IMG/VR virus record: IMGVR_UViG_3300036945_000687
Span: 1 to 45,474 of that record
From: a virus
Length of the DNA stretch: 45,474 nucleotides
Reading direction: 5' to 3' (one strand)
Shown here: piece after piece, positions 22,527 to 30,367 of the stretch
Numbering within the stretch: the stretch's first letter is position 1
Layout: each line of letters opens with the position of its first letter
Program-made: the position numbers and the translations under genes
The notes under the pieces: generated by a model
The model's database searches: none
The model's input: only the letters and a program-made list of their open reading frames with translations
What the model was told of the DNA's origin: nothing

Positions 22527-22690
22527 GCCTCCTCCACGACCTCCGCAAAATCCTCGTCCTGCCAACGCAGTGCGGCAAGGAAATCCGCGCGCCTGAAACG
22601 CTGCTGCTGCCCATGACCAAAGCACAGGCGGCGGATTGGGAAGCACTTAGGAAACATCGGGACAGCCAGACAGGAAAGGCATCATCATGA
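22523..22690 (+). CDS. Hypothetical early protein
   Basis: 55 residues: L-L-H-D-L-R-K-I-L-V-L-P-T-Q and then a helical, basic tail. It overlaps the annealing protein gene by 4 bases. No motif. Confidence 0.42.
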   Translation: MSLLHDLRKILVLPTQCGKEIRAPETLLLPMTKAQAADWEALRKHRDSQTGKASS

Positions 22691-23433
22691 ACGCCGTTAG
22701 CAAAATAGAAGCAGGCGCGGCCCTACTGCGCTCGCCATTCCCATCCCACCAGATCAGCAAGCTTCCCAAGCCAACGAAGGCGCAAACCGACGCGGTAAAG
22801 GCAGACTTCAAGAAAGGCGTCCGGTGCCAAGTGTGTGGCGCATGGCATCACCCCGATGTCGTCCACTTGGATTATGTCGGGCACGCTGCCCTGACTGACC
22901 GGCTGCTTGACGCAGACCCCGCTTGGTATTGGGAACCATTGGCGTTCGATGAAACCGGACTGCCCGCGTTCGACAAAACAGGCGGCTTGTGGATCAGGTT
23001 GACCGTCGCTGGCATCAGCCGACTTGGCTATGGGCACGCCGCCGCAAAGCAGACCGCAGACCCCGGCGCGCGGGAAAAGGAAGTCATCGGAGACGCCTTG
23101 CGCAATGCAGCAATGCGGTTTGGCGCGGCACTGGACCTTTGGCACAAAGGCGACCTTCACGCCGATGATGAAGACGCAGAGGCTCCCAAGCCCGCGCAAC
23201 GCGCAGATGCACCACAGGAAATGCCGCCTGCCGAATATGCGCAGATCGTCAATCTACTTAAGGCGACCGGCGTTCCGGCTGACGCGCTTCTCAAGGAATA
23301 CAAGGTCAAGAGCATCAAGCTTTTGAACCATGACCAGTACGCCAACGCAGTCGAACGCCTGACTGTGAAACTGGCAGAGAAAGCCAAGGCCGAAACCAAC
23401 GGAAAAGTCCTTGAGGACGAAATCCCATATTGA
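22687..23433 (+). CDS. RAD52-type single-strand annealing protein
   Basis: 248 residues. After a basic N-terminus there is D-P-A-W-Y-W-E-P, then G-G-L-W-I-R-L-T-V-A-G-I-S-R-L-G-Y-G-H and E-V-I-G-D-A-L-R-N-A-A-M-R-F-G-A-A-L-D-L, the RAD52/Sak-like signature (residues about 78-155). A C-terminal acidic and helical region follows. It would anneal complementary single strands in phage recombination, with the SSB gene two genes downstream. In many phages a nuclease partner stands next to it; none is obvious here. Confidence 0.8.
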   Translation: MNAVSKIEAGAALLRSPFPSHQISKLPKPTKAQTDAVKADFKKGVRCQVCGAWHHPDVVHLDYVGHAALTDRLLDADPAWYWEPLAFDETGLPAFDKTGGLWIRLTVAGISRLGYGHAAAKQTADPGAREKEVIGDALRNAAMRFGAALDLWHKGDLHADDEDAEAPKPAQRADAPQEMPPAEYAQIVNLLKATGVPADALLKEYKVKSIKLLNHDQYANAVERLTVKLAEKAKAETNGKVLEDEIPY

Positions 23434-23444
23434 GGTGAAGGGTT

Positions 23445-24410
23445 ATGATCTACAAATCTAGCAGTGGCGACAAAGAGATTGCGACAATGCCGCTTTCATA
23501 CGCCCTGAACGCCTTGCGCAAGCTGGAGCGGACCGAGCCAGAGCGCATAGACGAGATTGCCGCACTCAAGGCGCACACGGACAAGTTGGCGGCTGAAAAC
23601 ACAGCCAAGGCGCTTAATCCAGAACCGCGCGAACCTGCCATGGGTGACAACGGCGGACCACCTATCGAGGACGCTAAGCCCGAAGGCCGCACGGCAGTTG
23701 AAACTCACGTTGACGACCTTTTGACCGAGGCCGCTAATTGGGCGGATGGCGTTGCTCTGGAACGCCAAGAGCAGGCCGATACCGTAGGCAAGTTGCAGCG
23801 CATGTTGCAGGAAGCCGCAAGGATGGTGGACGAACGCGCCACGGTTGAAAAGAAGCCCCATCAGGACGCAGTTGCCAAGATTGGTGACTGGCAGAACAGC
23901 TACACTGCCAAGGGCCTTAAAAAGACACCTGACGGCAAACTGACAAAGGCCATTCTTGCCACCAGCAACCTTACGACTGGCTGGCTTAGGAAGCAGGAAG
24001 CCGAGCGCAAAGCGATTGCCGACAAGCTGGCACTGGAAGCCGCCAAAGCCGCGCAAGACGCCATTGCGCAGCGCCAAGAGGCCAAGGCTTCAACTGACAT
24101 CGAAGTGATGGACAAGGCCGAAGACGCGCTTGCCGCCGCTAAAGCCTTGATCGCTCAAGCCGATGGCGTGGCAAAGGAAAAGGTCAGGGCCGTAGCTGGT
24201 GACGGATACCGCGCCATTACGCTTCGATCCATCTGGGATGCCGAAGTCACCAACTACGCGGAAGCCTACAGCCACTACAAATCGAACCCCGATTTTATGG
24301 CCGAATTTCACGCGCTCATTCGCAAGTGGGCGGACAAAGACGCCCGCAACGAAGCAACCCGCCGAACTATTCCCGGCGTTAAATTCCACGAGAACAAGGT
24401 AGCTGCATAA
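23445..24410 (+). CDS. Coiled-coil protein beside the annealing protein
   Basis: 321 residues, mostly helical and highly charged; heptad-rich between residues about 30-60 and 165-240. It has M-G-D-N-G-G-P-P-I-E-D near residue 67, a phrase common in alphaproteobacterial phage proteins, and ends I-P-G-V-K-F-H-E-N-K-V-A-A. This kind of protein recurs between annealing and SSB genes in such phages; its biochemical task is unknown. GAGG precedes the start. Confidence 0.6.
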   Translation: MIYKSSSGDKEIATMPLSYALNALRKLERTEPERIDEIAALKAHTDKLAAENTAKALNPEPREPAMGDNGGPPIEDAKPEGRTAVETHVDDLLTEAANWADGVALERQEQADTVGKLQRMLQEAARMVDERATVEKKPHQDAVAKIGDWQNSYTAKGLKKTPDGKLTKAILATSNLTTGWLRKQEAERKAIADKLALEAAKAAQDAIAQRQEAKASTDIEVMDKAEDALAAAKALIAQADGVAKEKVRAVAGDGYRAITLRSIWDAEVTNYAEAYSHYKSNPDFMAEFHALIRKWADKDARNEATRRTIPGVKFHENKVAA

Positions 24411-24844
24411 TGGCCTTTCTGACGGAAAAAGAAGCCAATCGGTTCGCCAGAAAGACCGAATGGCAAGGTGATTGCCTGATTTGGAAGGGTAGCCGTAACT
24501 CAGAAGGATATGGCACCGTAACGTTGCGCAATGCTTCATGGAAGGCCCACCGCATCGCATACGTTGATGCTTGGGGCGCAATTCCCACAGGGAAGGTTGT
24601 GCGCCACAAATGCGACACCCCTGCCTGTGTGAACCCGTCACATCTTGAGGTCGGCACCGATGCCGACAATGCCAAAGACAAAGCCATCCGCAGGCGCACC
24701 AAGATCAAAATAAACGACGATCAGGTGCGCCTAATAAGACGCGATAGTCGCGTGATGAGAGAAATTGCAGCCGCCTATAAAATCAGCGTGGCGGCAGTGT
24801 GTTTAATCAAGTCCGGCAAACGTCGGTTTTACGTAGGAGGTTAA
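24410..24844 (+). CDS. HNH endonuclease with C-terminal HTH
   Basis: 144 residues. [21 protein letters not shown] and [19 protein letters not shown] make the HNH_3 domain (residues about 19-90). The C-terminus I-N-D-D-Q-V-R-L-I then [10 protein letters not shown] is a small helix-turn-helix of the homing-endonuclease type. It is inserted between the coiled-coil gene (TAATG overlap) and ssb. Confidence 0.85.
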   Translation: MAFLTEKEANRFARKTEWQGDCLIWKGSRNSEGYGTVTLRNASWKAHRIAYVDAWGAIPTGKVVRHKCDTPACVNPSHLEVGTDADNAKDKAIRRRTKIKINDDQVRLIRRDSRVMREIAAAYKISVAAVCLIKSGKRRFYVGG

Positions 24845-24845
24845 G

Positions 24846-25301
24846 TTGGCCGGAACCGTTAACAAAGTCATCATCGTTGGCAACCTTGGGCAAGACCCTG
24901 AGGTCAAATCCTTCCAGAACGGTGGGCGCATCGCAAACCTGCGCATCGCCACTTCGGAAAGCTGGAAAGACAAAGCAACCGGCGAGAAGAAAGAGCGCAC
25001 CGAATGGCACAGCGTTGTCCTGCAATCGGATGGCTTGTGCAGTGTTGCCGAACGCTACCTGAAAAAGGGCAGCAAGGTTTACATCGAAGGCAAGCTGCAA
25101 ACCCGTAAGTGGCAGGATCAATCCGGCGCGGACCGCTACAGCACAGAGGTTGTGGTGGGCATGGGCGGCGCTTTGACCATGCTTGACGGCCCGCAAGGTG
25201 GGAATTCCAACAAGTCCGAAAACCAAGCGAATAGCGGTGGGAATGGCGGATTTGCAGGGAATTCAAACCAAGACGATTTGGACGACGATATTCCGTTCTA
25301 G
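24846..25301 (+). CDS. ssb: Single-stranded DNA-binding protein
   Basis: 151 residues. It starts at TTG 24846, preceded by AGGAGG at the right spacing and in frame with [14 protein letters not shown], the usual SSB opening. The OB-fold (residues 1-110) has W-K-D-K-A-T-G and T-E-W-H-S-V-V, and the tail ends D-D-D-I-P-F, the acidic tip that binds partner proteins. Probably coats single strands during phage replication and annealing. The rare start codon likely lowers translation. Confidence 0.92.
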   Translation: MAGTVNKVIIVGNLGQDPEVKSFQNGGRIANLRIATSESWKDKATGEKKERTEWHSVVLQSDGLCSVAERYLKKGSKVYIEGKLQTRKWQDQSGADRYSTEVVVGMGGALTMLDGPQGGNSNKSENQANSGGNGGFAGNSNQDDLDDDIPF

Positions 25302-25387
25302 CCAGTCACCTGCCGCGCCAACGGCCTTTCGCATCGCTGGCAGACCGATGGGCGAACGTCTGCCAACCCCACACATAGGATAGACCG

Positions 25388-25756
25388 ATGGCATTACCCC
25401 GCCGCATTGCCAAAGAAAAGAACCGCTCGGATCGCTGGCGTTCCCCGGCACACTGTACCTTTGTGCGACAGCATGAATGCTGCGTGCCGGGATGCACCAA
25501 CCGCCCGATTGAGGTTGCCCACGTCCGCAACGGTTCCGACGCTGGCATGGGCCGGAAGCCATCAGACTTCTACACCATCAGCCTTTGCGGAGGCTTGGAC
25601 GGCCATCATGCAGAACAGCACCGCATTGGTGAACCGTCCTTTGCCATCAAACACAAGATCGACCTTCACGCGCTGGCGGCAGAGTTTGCAGCCGAAAGCC
25701 CGAAGGCCAGCGAGATCAAGCGCATTCGACAGGAAAGGTTGTCCCATGCCGCATAG
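25388..25756 (+). CDS. HNH/DUF968-like nuclease
   Basis: 122 residues. C-C-V-P-G-C-T then I-E-V-A-H-V-R-N-G-S-D-A-G-M-G-R-K and L-C-G-G-L-D-G-H-H-A-E-Q-H match DUF968-like phage proteins with an HNH-type zinc site (residues about 32-85). It overlaps NinB by 11 bases. A recombination-linked nuclease role is a family-level guess. Confidence 0.7.
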   Translation: MALPRRIAKEKNRSDRWRSPAHCTFVRQHECCVPGCTNRPIEVAHVRNGSDAGMGRKPSDFYTISLCGGLDGHHAEQHRIGEPSFAIKHKIDLHALAAEFAAESPKASEIKRIRQERLSHAA

Positions 25757-26213
25757 AATTATCGCCAACGAGGCCGACCTGATCGACCTTGGCCGGTTGC
25801 TTGGAAACCTTACCCTCCCGATCACCGTGGAATGGGTGCAAGGCCGCGACCGGACCAGCGAGCAAAACAAACTGCAATGGCTTTGGGCAAATGAGGCCGC
25901 GATGCAGCTTGGCGACCGGACAGGCGCTGAATTGCAGCGGGATTGGAAGCTGCGCTTTGGCGTTCCGATCCTACGTGAAGCCAGCCCCGAATTTCGCGCC
26001 ACATATGACAAGCACATTCGCCCCCTGCCATATCAGGAAAAGGTGGCGTTCATGGATATGATCGATGTGACCAGCGCCATGAAGGTTCGGCAGATGGTGG
26101 CATTCTTGGACGCCGTACAGCGTGAATGCCTTGAGCAAGGATTGCACCTCACAGACCCATCGCCGGACTTGGCGGCATATCAGAAACGCTATCGCCAAAA
26201 GGAAGCCGCATGA
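25746..26213 (+). CDS. ninB: NinB-like recombination protein
   Basis: 155 residues from ATG 25746; the same frame stays open for 113 codons upstream, but that region is out of frame with the DUF968 gene. It has V-E-W-V-Q-G-R-D-R-T-S-E-Q-N-K-L-Q-W-L-W, then I-R-P-L-P-Y-Q-E-K and M-K-V-R-Q-M-V-A-F-L-D, the NinB (Orf of lambda) pattern. In lambda, NinB binds single-stranded DNA and helps annealing by host RecFOR functions. Confidence 0.85.
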   Translation: MPHRIIANEADLIDLGRLLGNLTLPITVEWVQGRDRTSEQNKLQWLWANEAAMQLGDRTGAELQRDWKLRFGVPILREASPEFRATYDKHIRPLPYQEKVAFMDMIDVTSAMKVRQMVAFLDAVQRECLEQGLHLTDPSPDLAAYQKRYRQKEAA

Positions 26214-26335
26214 CCCGCAACCAATGGGCACACGCCCACCTATCCGACTTACACGCCAAGGCATTGCAGGCCGATCCTGCCGCGTATTGGGCAGGGGTAG
26301 AATTGATGGATTTGCTTGAGGAGGTGTTGAAGTGA
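26210..26335 (+). CDS. Small helical protein
   Basis: 41 residues, helical (W-A-H-A-H-L-S-D-L-H-A-K-A-L), acidic at the end. ATGA overlap with ninB and GTGA overlap with the next gene show it is translated. Unknown. Confidence 0.45.
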   Translation: MTRNQWAHAHLSDLHAKALQADPAAYWAGVELMDLLEEVLK

Positions 26336-26697
26336 GTTTCTATCGCGAAACCATCATCAAAGCCGTCAGGAAGCCGCGTCAGTGCGTTGGATGTTGCGCA
26401 ATGATCAATGTAGGAGAAAGCGCGCTTGATTGCTCTGGTAAGCATGATGGCGACTTCTGGAGTGCAACCTACCATCAGGAATGCCGCGCCGCCGAATGTG
26501 CTTTGAACGACCTGCGCGATTATCGCGATGGCGACGATTGGATGGCTCTGAGCGATATTGAATGGGACGATTGGCTTTGGCTGATTATCGATCATCCACT
26601 TGTTGCCGAGCGAATGAGGATCACCGCCGAACGCTACCAGAAAGTGGTAGATGAAAGAGAGCGTTGCCGCCTCGCATTTGCACAGGTGCGCACATGA
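26332..26697 (+). CDS. Hypothetical protein with Cys cluster
   Basis: 121 residues starting at GTG 26332, which overlaps the previous stop. C-V-G-C-C-A then C-S-G-K-H and Y-H-Q-E-C-R are a likely zinc site (residues about 18-55). The middle is acidic with D-D-W-M-A-L and D-D-W-L-W-L. Functions of such small early zinc proteins are unknown. Confidence 0.55.
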   Translation: MSFYRETIIKAVRKPRQCVGCCAMINVGESALDCSGKHDGDFWSATYHQECRAAECALNDLRDYRDGDDWMALSDIEWDDWLWLIIDHPLVAERMRITAERYQKVVDERERCRLAFAQVRT

Positions 26698-26954
26698 CCG
26701 ACCACATAACCCCGCATGTTCACCCATCACGCCGCCACCTGATCGAGCCGGATGCCGAAAGGCTGGCAAAGGTTGCCCGCCAAATACGCCACGCCTTAGC
26801 CAATCTCGAATTGCGCTCAAATGCGCCGTATTGGCAAGGGTCTAGCCCATCGGCCAAAACATCGGGTTATGCAGTGGCGGGAATACCAGACTGGCAATTG
26901 CGCCAATGGTTGCACGCGATTGAAGGCATGGAGGACGCACCCGATGCTGCCTGA
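26694..26954 (+). CDS. Hypothetical early protein
   Basis: 86 residues from ATG 26694 (ATGA overlap). Begins T-D-H-I-T-P-H-V-H-P-S-R-R-H-L. Helical middle with A-K-V-A-R-Q-I-R-H-A. C-terminal W-L-H-A-I-E. Not recognised. Confidence 0.48.
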   Translation: MTDHITPHVHPSRRHLIEPDAERLAKVARQIRHALANLELRSNAPYWQGSSPSAKTSGYAVAGIPDWQLRQWLHAIEGMEDAPDAA

Positions 26955-27168
26955 ACCCATCACCGCCTATCTCGACGAGCAAAGCATCCCCCACGACGAT
27001 CTAGACGCATCGTTTCGGGAGATAGGGCTGGACATACTGGACTGCCTTGAGATGTTTTTCCTTATCGAAGAACACGCCAAAAATCCGATTGGGCTGAAGG
27101 ACGACGTTTACGAACGCTGGCAGACGCTTGCCGATGTGGCGAAGGTTGCGCGGGAGTTGGCAGCATGA
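26944..27168 (+). CDS. Acyl-carrier-protein-like fold, carrier serine absent
   Basis: 74 residues from ATG 26944. It has the ACP pattern of an acidic helix pair around F-R-E-I-G-L-D-I-L-D-C-L-E-M-F-F-L-I-E-E-H. In real ACPs the D-S-L-D motif carries phosphopantetheine on the Ser; here the matching position is Ile (D-I-L-D). So either it is a divergent, inactive relative or the likeness is chance. Overlaps the gene before by 11 bases. Confidence 0.5.
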   Translation: MLPEPITAYLDEQSIPHDDLDASFREIGLDILDCLEMFFLIEEHAKNPIGLKDDVYERWQTLADVAKVARELAA

Positions 27169-27452
27169 GCGATTGGCAGGCAGGTGACTTGGCATTGTGT
27201 GTGAACGATGGCGTTCTGCATTGTGGCCACGGCAAACACGACGCATCACGTAGCGTAAAAAGCGGCGCAGTCATTCGAGTGGACGCAATCGGCAAGGCAT
27301 CAGTTTTGGCAGGATATGGCGACTGCGATTGTGATGTGCTGATTTTTGGCAGCGGACAGGGATTGTCTATGCGCTTCGTCAAAATCACCCCCGGCCACAA
27401 GATCACCGGCTCCGAGGTTGACCAGAAACAGCCGTGGAAGGTGGGGGTATGA
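27165..27452 (+). CDS. Hypothetical early protein, Cys/Gly-rich
   Basis: 95 residues, beta-rich: W-Q-A-G-D-L-A-L-C-V-N-D-G-V then S-G-A-V-I-R-V-D-A-I-G-K-A-S-V-L and G-L-S-M-R-F-V-K-I-T-P. Resembles small SH3-like beta barrels. Overlap ATGA with the genes on both sides. No known name. Confidence 0.5.
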   Translation: MSDWQAGDLALCVNDGVLHCGHGKHDASRSVKSGAVIRVDAIGKASVLAGYGDCDCDVLIFGSGQGLSMRFVKITPGHKITGSEVDQKQPWKVGV

Positions 27453-27766
27453 CTGCGGAACGCGCGAAGGTGGACATGCTCACCGCAGACGAAGCCGCCG
27501 AACTGCTAGGCATCAGCGAACGCACATTGCGGAAGCTACGCCAGCGCGGGGAAATCCGCTATATTGCCATCAGCGACCGGATCATCCGGTACTTTGCAGA
27601 AGACTGCGAAGCCTTTCTACAAGCCAAACGCCGGACAGATACACCATGCCAACGCCCATCAAAGACAAACGTTCGCCTAACTGGCAGTATGACTTCCAAA
27701 GGGGCGGGCGGCGGTTTTATGGCTCGACGGGAACGGCTAATAAGCGATCGGCGCAACGCTACATAG
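27449..27766 (+). CDS. Excisionase-type helix-turn-helix protein
   Basis: 105 residues from ATG 27449. Residues 7-60 hold an HTH_17 pattern: M-L-T-A-D-E-A-A-E-L-L-G-I-S-E-R-T-L-R-K and then Q-R-G-E-I-R-Y-I-A with I-R-Y-F-A-E-D. This fold is shared by excisionases and other DNA-bending proteins, and the position directly before integrase supports an excisionase role. Its last 40 residues overlap the integrase start by 121 bases in another frame. Confidence 0.68.
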   Translation: MTAERAKVDMLTADEAAELLGISERTLRKLRQRGEIRYIAISDRIIRYFAEDCEAFLQAKRRTDTPCQRPSKTNVRLTGSMTSKGAGGGFMARRERLISDRRNAT

Positions 27767-28752
27767 ACAATCTGGTCAATGAGATTGCCGAAGGCCGGAA
27801 TGGCAAAACACATATCAGCCTGAATTTAGCCTGCGATGCACTATGGCAGGACAAGGCGCAGTTTGACCGATCGTGCAGGACGACGGAATACCAGCTTGCG
27901 AACCTGATCGAAGGCCTTGGCGCAAATAAGGCGCTGGCAGATTTAACGATCGCAGACTTTAACCACTACATCGCCAAGCGCCGCGCAAAGGTGAGCAACA
28001 CCAGCGTCAACCGTGAACTGGAATTGGCCCGCCGCGTTTGGAAACATGCCGCCCGCAGCCACATGGTTAGCCCGATCGAATGGGGCGCGCTAATGCTAAA
28101 AGAGCCAGAGGAGCGCGTGCGGGAACTATCCGCCAAAGAGGAGGAGCGCCTTTTCGCCACACTTCCCGAATACCTGAAGCCGGTCGTTGAATTTGCCATC
28201 CTGTCTGGCCAGCGCCGATCGGCAATTGTCAGTTTGCGTTGGGATAAGATCGACTGGAACAACGGCGAGGCGGAAATCGTCAACAAAGGCGGCGGGTTCC
28301 ACAAATTCCCGCTATCGCCGGTCATGGTGCAAATCATCCTGGAGCAACCCAAACTGGACCATTGCCCGTTTGTATTCACCTACGTTTGCGATCGATCGGC
28401 ACCAAAGCGCGCTGATAGGCCGCACAGGGTCAAGGGAGAGCGTTACCCATTCACGCCGCAAGGATGGAAGCGCAAATGGGTAAAGGCGCTGAAAGACGCT
28501 GGAATCGCAGATTTCCGCTTCCATGACTTACGCCACACCAGCGCCACACGGATCATTCGCGCATCAGGCAATCTGAAGGCCGCGCAAAAGCTGCTTGGCC
28601 ACACTGATATTCGGACAACCGCCCGATATGCGCACGTTGGCATGGATGACCTACGCGAATTGATGAGTGACACGGAGTCACGGAATAGCACCGGAAAGCG
28701 TTTGACGGATAAGCCGAAAACAGGCAATATCCCTAGCGTTACAGAGGAGTGA
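27646..28752 (+). CDS. int: Tyrosine-type integrase
   Basis: 368 residues from ATG 27646. Catalytic residues are visible: R190 in L-S-G-Q-R-R-S, H293-x-x-R296 in H-D-L-R-H, H319 in L-L-G-H-T and Y328 in A-R-Y-A-H-V. An N-terminal arm-binding and core-binding part precedes them. It would catalyse integration at tRNA-Pro(UGG), whose 3' half lies 8 bases after its stop. The long overlap with the HTH gene suggests coupled synthesis. Confidence 0.92.
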   Translation: MPTPIKDKRSPNWQYDFQRGGRRFYGSTGTANKRSAQRYIDNLVNEIAEGRNGKTHISLNLACDALWQDKAQFDRSCRTTEYQLANLIEGLGANKALADLTIADFNHYIAKRRAKVSNTSVNRELELARRVWKHAARSHMVSPIEWGALMLKEPEERVRELSAKEEERLFATLPEYLKPVVEFAILSGQRRSAIVSLRWDKIDWNNGEAEIVNKGGGFHKFPLSPVMVQIILEQPKLDHCPFVFTYVCDRSAPKRADRPHRVKGERYPFTPQGWKRKWVKALKDAGIADFRFHDLRHTSATRIIRASGNLKAAQKLLGHTDIRTTARYAHVGMDDLRELMSDTESRNSTGKRLTDKPKTGNIPSVTEE

Positions 28753-28756
28753 GAAC

Positions 28757-29410
28757 ATGCTTTGGGACCAGAGGGTCGTAGGTTCGAATCCTATCTCCCC
28801 GACCACTTATCCAACAGTTTCAAGCACTTCCGAAGCGCCGGACGCGGAACGGAAGGGAAACGCACGGAAACGCGCAACCGTTATCGGGCGCAACAGCACC
28901 GGAATAATCACGGACGCCGCTGCTCAATTGGAAGCAGCGTGCGCCGCTGAGACTTTCGAAGATGAAAACGACTGGCTTGCTTGGCCGGAAAAAGGATGGG
29001 GCACGCCGTTCTTTTGCCCCGTGCGATGGCTTGCCTATACCGAGCGGTTCAGCGTCGATCTGAACACGCCCGCCCCTGCGCTGCCATCCTACTTTCCCGA
29101 TCCTATCCCATCCGATCGGTGGGCGCGTCGGTGTGAATCGGGTCTGGCTGATTACACATACTTCGCAAAGAACAAGCTGGACGGCACAATCAAGATAGGC
29201 CGGTCAAAGCAGCCATCTTATCGAATCAGCACGCTCCACAATGACGCGCGCGGGATGCCTGCTTCTAAATTGGCGATCGTGCCGAATGGTGAACTTGAGC
29301 GCGCTTATCATCGCTTGTTCGCCCGTTGGCGCGTCGAAGGTGAATGGTTCGCGCCCCATCCCGAAATTCTCGCAGAAGTCGAGCGCATCAAATCGGAGTA
29401 CCCGCAATGA
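28757..29410 (+). CDS. GIY-YIG/T5orf172-like nuclease, start spans attP
   Basis: 217 residues. The C-terminal half has Y-T-Y-F-A-K-N-K-L-D-G-T-I-K-I-G-R-S then R-I-S-T-L-H-N-D-A-R-G and E-G-E-W-F, as in GIY-YIG-like T5orf172/MUG113 domains. The ATG at 28757 follows an AGGAG site inside the integrase stop region, but its first 16 codons are the tRNA-Pro-derived core. On integration at the core, the start would be separated from the rest. No internal ATG precedes the domain; a TTG or GTG start is possible. Confidence 0.65.
   Translation: MLWDQRVVGSNPISPTTYPTVSSTSEAPDAERKGNARKRATVIGRNSTGIITDAAAQLEAACAAETFEDENDWLAWPEKGWGTPFFCPVRWLAYTERFSVDLNTPAPALPSYFPDPIPSDRWARRCESGLADYTYFAKNKLDGTIKIGRSKQPSYRISTLHNDARGMPASKLAIVPNGELERAYHRLFARWRVEGEWFAPHPEILAEVERIKSEYPQ
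28761..28805 (+). other. attP core: 3' half of tRNA-Pro(UGG)
   Basis: From the anticodon loop TTTGGGA (28761-28767) through the T-arm GGTTCGAATCC to the acceptor end CCCCGACCA the sequence matches a bacterial tRNA-Pro 3' half, with encoded CCA. The C1-G72 type acceptor and G37 are tRNA-Pro marks. The 5' side of the anticodon stem is missing, so it is not a tRNA gene but an integration core restoring the host gene. Confidence 0.85.
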
Positions 29411-29865
29411 CCGAGAAAACCCAACCTATACAGGCCGGTAGCTATGGCGAGGGCGTGAAAACTTTTGCCACCCCCACCACGATAGCCGCCACGGGGAAAG
29501 CACCGGATGCCGAGAATGTGCGGGAGGTGTTAGAGGCGGCTTGGAATACCATCCATGGCGACCAAAAAGCGCCTTGGGAGAGGCTGGCTTTTGGTGTGGG
29601 ACGTAGCCGCTTCCGCCGCTTCCTCGACGCCGAAGCTTACACCGATGCAGCGCTTATGTTGGTGCCGAACGATGGCTCTGTGAATATGCTAGATTTAGAA
29701 TTTAGCTATGAGCCGAGTGAACCAGAAGTTTGGTCGGCCTGCACTATTCGATGGTATCCCCCACATAAGAGCGGTGGGGATTGGCACGCTCGGATTGAGA
29801 GCGGCCCTATACCCGCCCTAGCCATCGCCCGCGCAGCCCTATCCGCCGCCACAGGTGAAGCATGA
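29407..29865 (+). CDS. Hypothetical early protein
   Basis: 152 residues from ATG 29407, overlapping the previous stop. It has an R-R-F-L-D-A-E-A-Y-T-D-A-A-L-M-L-V-P segment and W-S-A-C-T-I-R-W-Y-P-P. Proteins with A-L-M-L-V-P are common in early regions of alphaproteobacterial phages. A tiny 17-codon ORF (29862-29915) may link it to the next gene. Role unknown. Confidence 0.52.
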   Translation: MTEKTQPIQAGSYGEGVKTFATPTTIAATGKAPDAENVREVLEAAWNTIHGDQKAPWERLAFGVGRSRFRRFLDAEAYTDAALMLVPNDGSVNMLDLEFSYEPSEPEVWSACTIRWYPPHKSGGDWHARIESGPIPALAIARAALSAATGEA

Positions 29866-29907
29866 ACGAGACACCAGAGAGCGCACTCTCGCAGGCAGGA
29901 GGCGCAA

Positions 29908-30102
29908 GTGAGTGAGACTTGCTCGACGTGCCGGTTTATCCTGCACAAAGCGGCAGTGCATGAAGATGGCTGGCCAGAGATGGTTTATAAGTACGAACGC
30001 TGGCTGTGCCGTCGCTATCCCCACACCGAGAAGAAAATGCCTCACAATTGGTGTGGCGAACATTCCCCATCCCACCAACCCAAGGAGGGCTGTCATGGGT
30101 GA
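29908..30102 (+). CDS. Small zinc protein
   Basis: 64 residues from GTG 29908, with AGGAGG just upstream. Four cysteines (C-S-T-C, W-L-C-R-R-Y-P, W-C-G) and H-K could bind one zinc. A run of similar short proteins is frequent in these phages. Function unknown. Confidence 0.5.
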   Translation: MSETCSTCRFILHKAAVHEDGWPEMVYKYERWLCRRYPHTEKKMPHNWCGEHSPSHQPKEGCHG

Positions 30103-30367
30103 GGGGCGGATAAAGATCGAAAGATGCACATGTGGCAAGGCTCCTCAGTTTGTGGCCGCGATGGTCGCAGAGGATGCCGTGGAGTCGCAGTACGTCTGCC
30201 AGATTGGCAACCGCATTCCCGGAGGCGGCACAACCTTGGGAGGGTGCGGCAAGCAAGGGCCAGAGGTTGAAGACGCATACAGCGACCGCTTGACCGCCGC
30301 ATCCAGTTGGAACGCGATGATCCGCGCTGAATGCCTAGCCACCACAGGAGGCCATAATGCAGACTAA
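30095..30367 (+). CDS. Lar-like zinc-ribbon protein (tentative)
   Basis: 90 residues from ATG 30095 (AGGAGG upstream). R-C-T-C-G-K-A-P, Y-V-C-Q-I-G and G-G-C-G-K, then A-S-S-W-N-A-M-I-R, follow the layout of Lar-type restriction-alleviation proteins (zinc ribbon ending in a W-N helix). The likeness is limited, so the name is tentative. It would protect the phage DNA from type I restriction if right. Confidence 0.4.
   Translation: MGEGRIKIERCTCGKAPQFVAAMVAEDAVESQYVCQIGNRIPGGGTTLGGCGKQGPEVEDAYSDRLTAASSWNAMIRAECLATTGGHNAD

Noticed and set aside
25407-25745. N-terminal extension of NinB
   Set aside because: The frame is open but lies over the DUF968-like gene, which has the coding signature; NinB starts at 25746.
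28757-28805. A second tRNA gene
   Set aside because: Only the 3' half from the anticodon loop onwards is present and the 5' stem is missing, so it is an attachment core.
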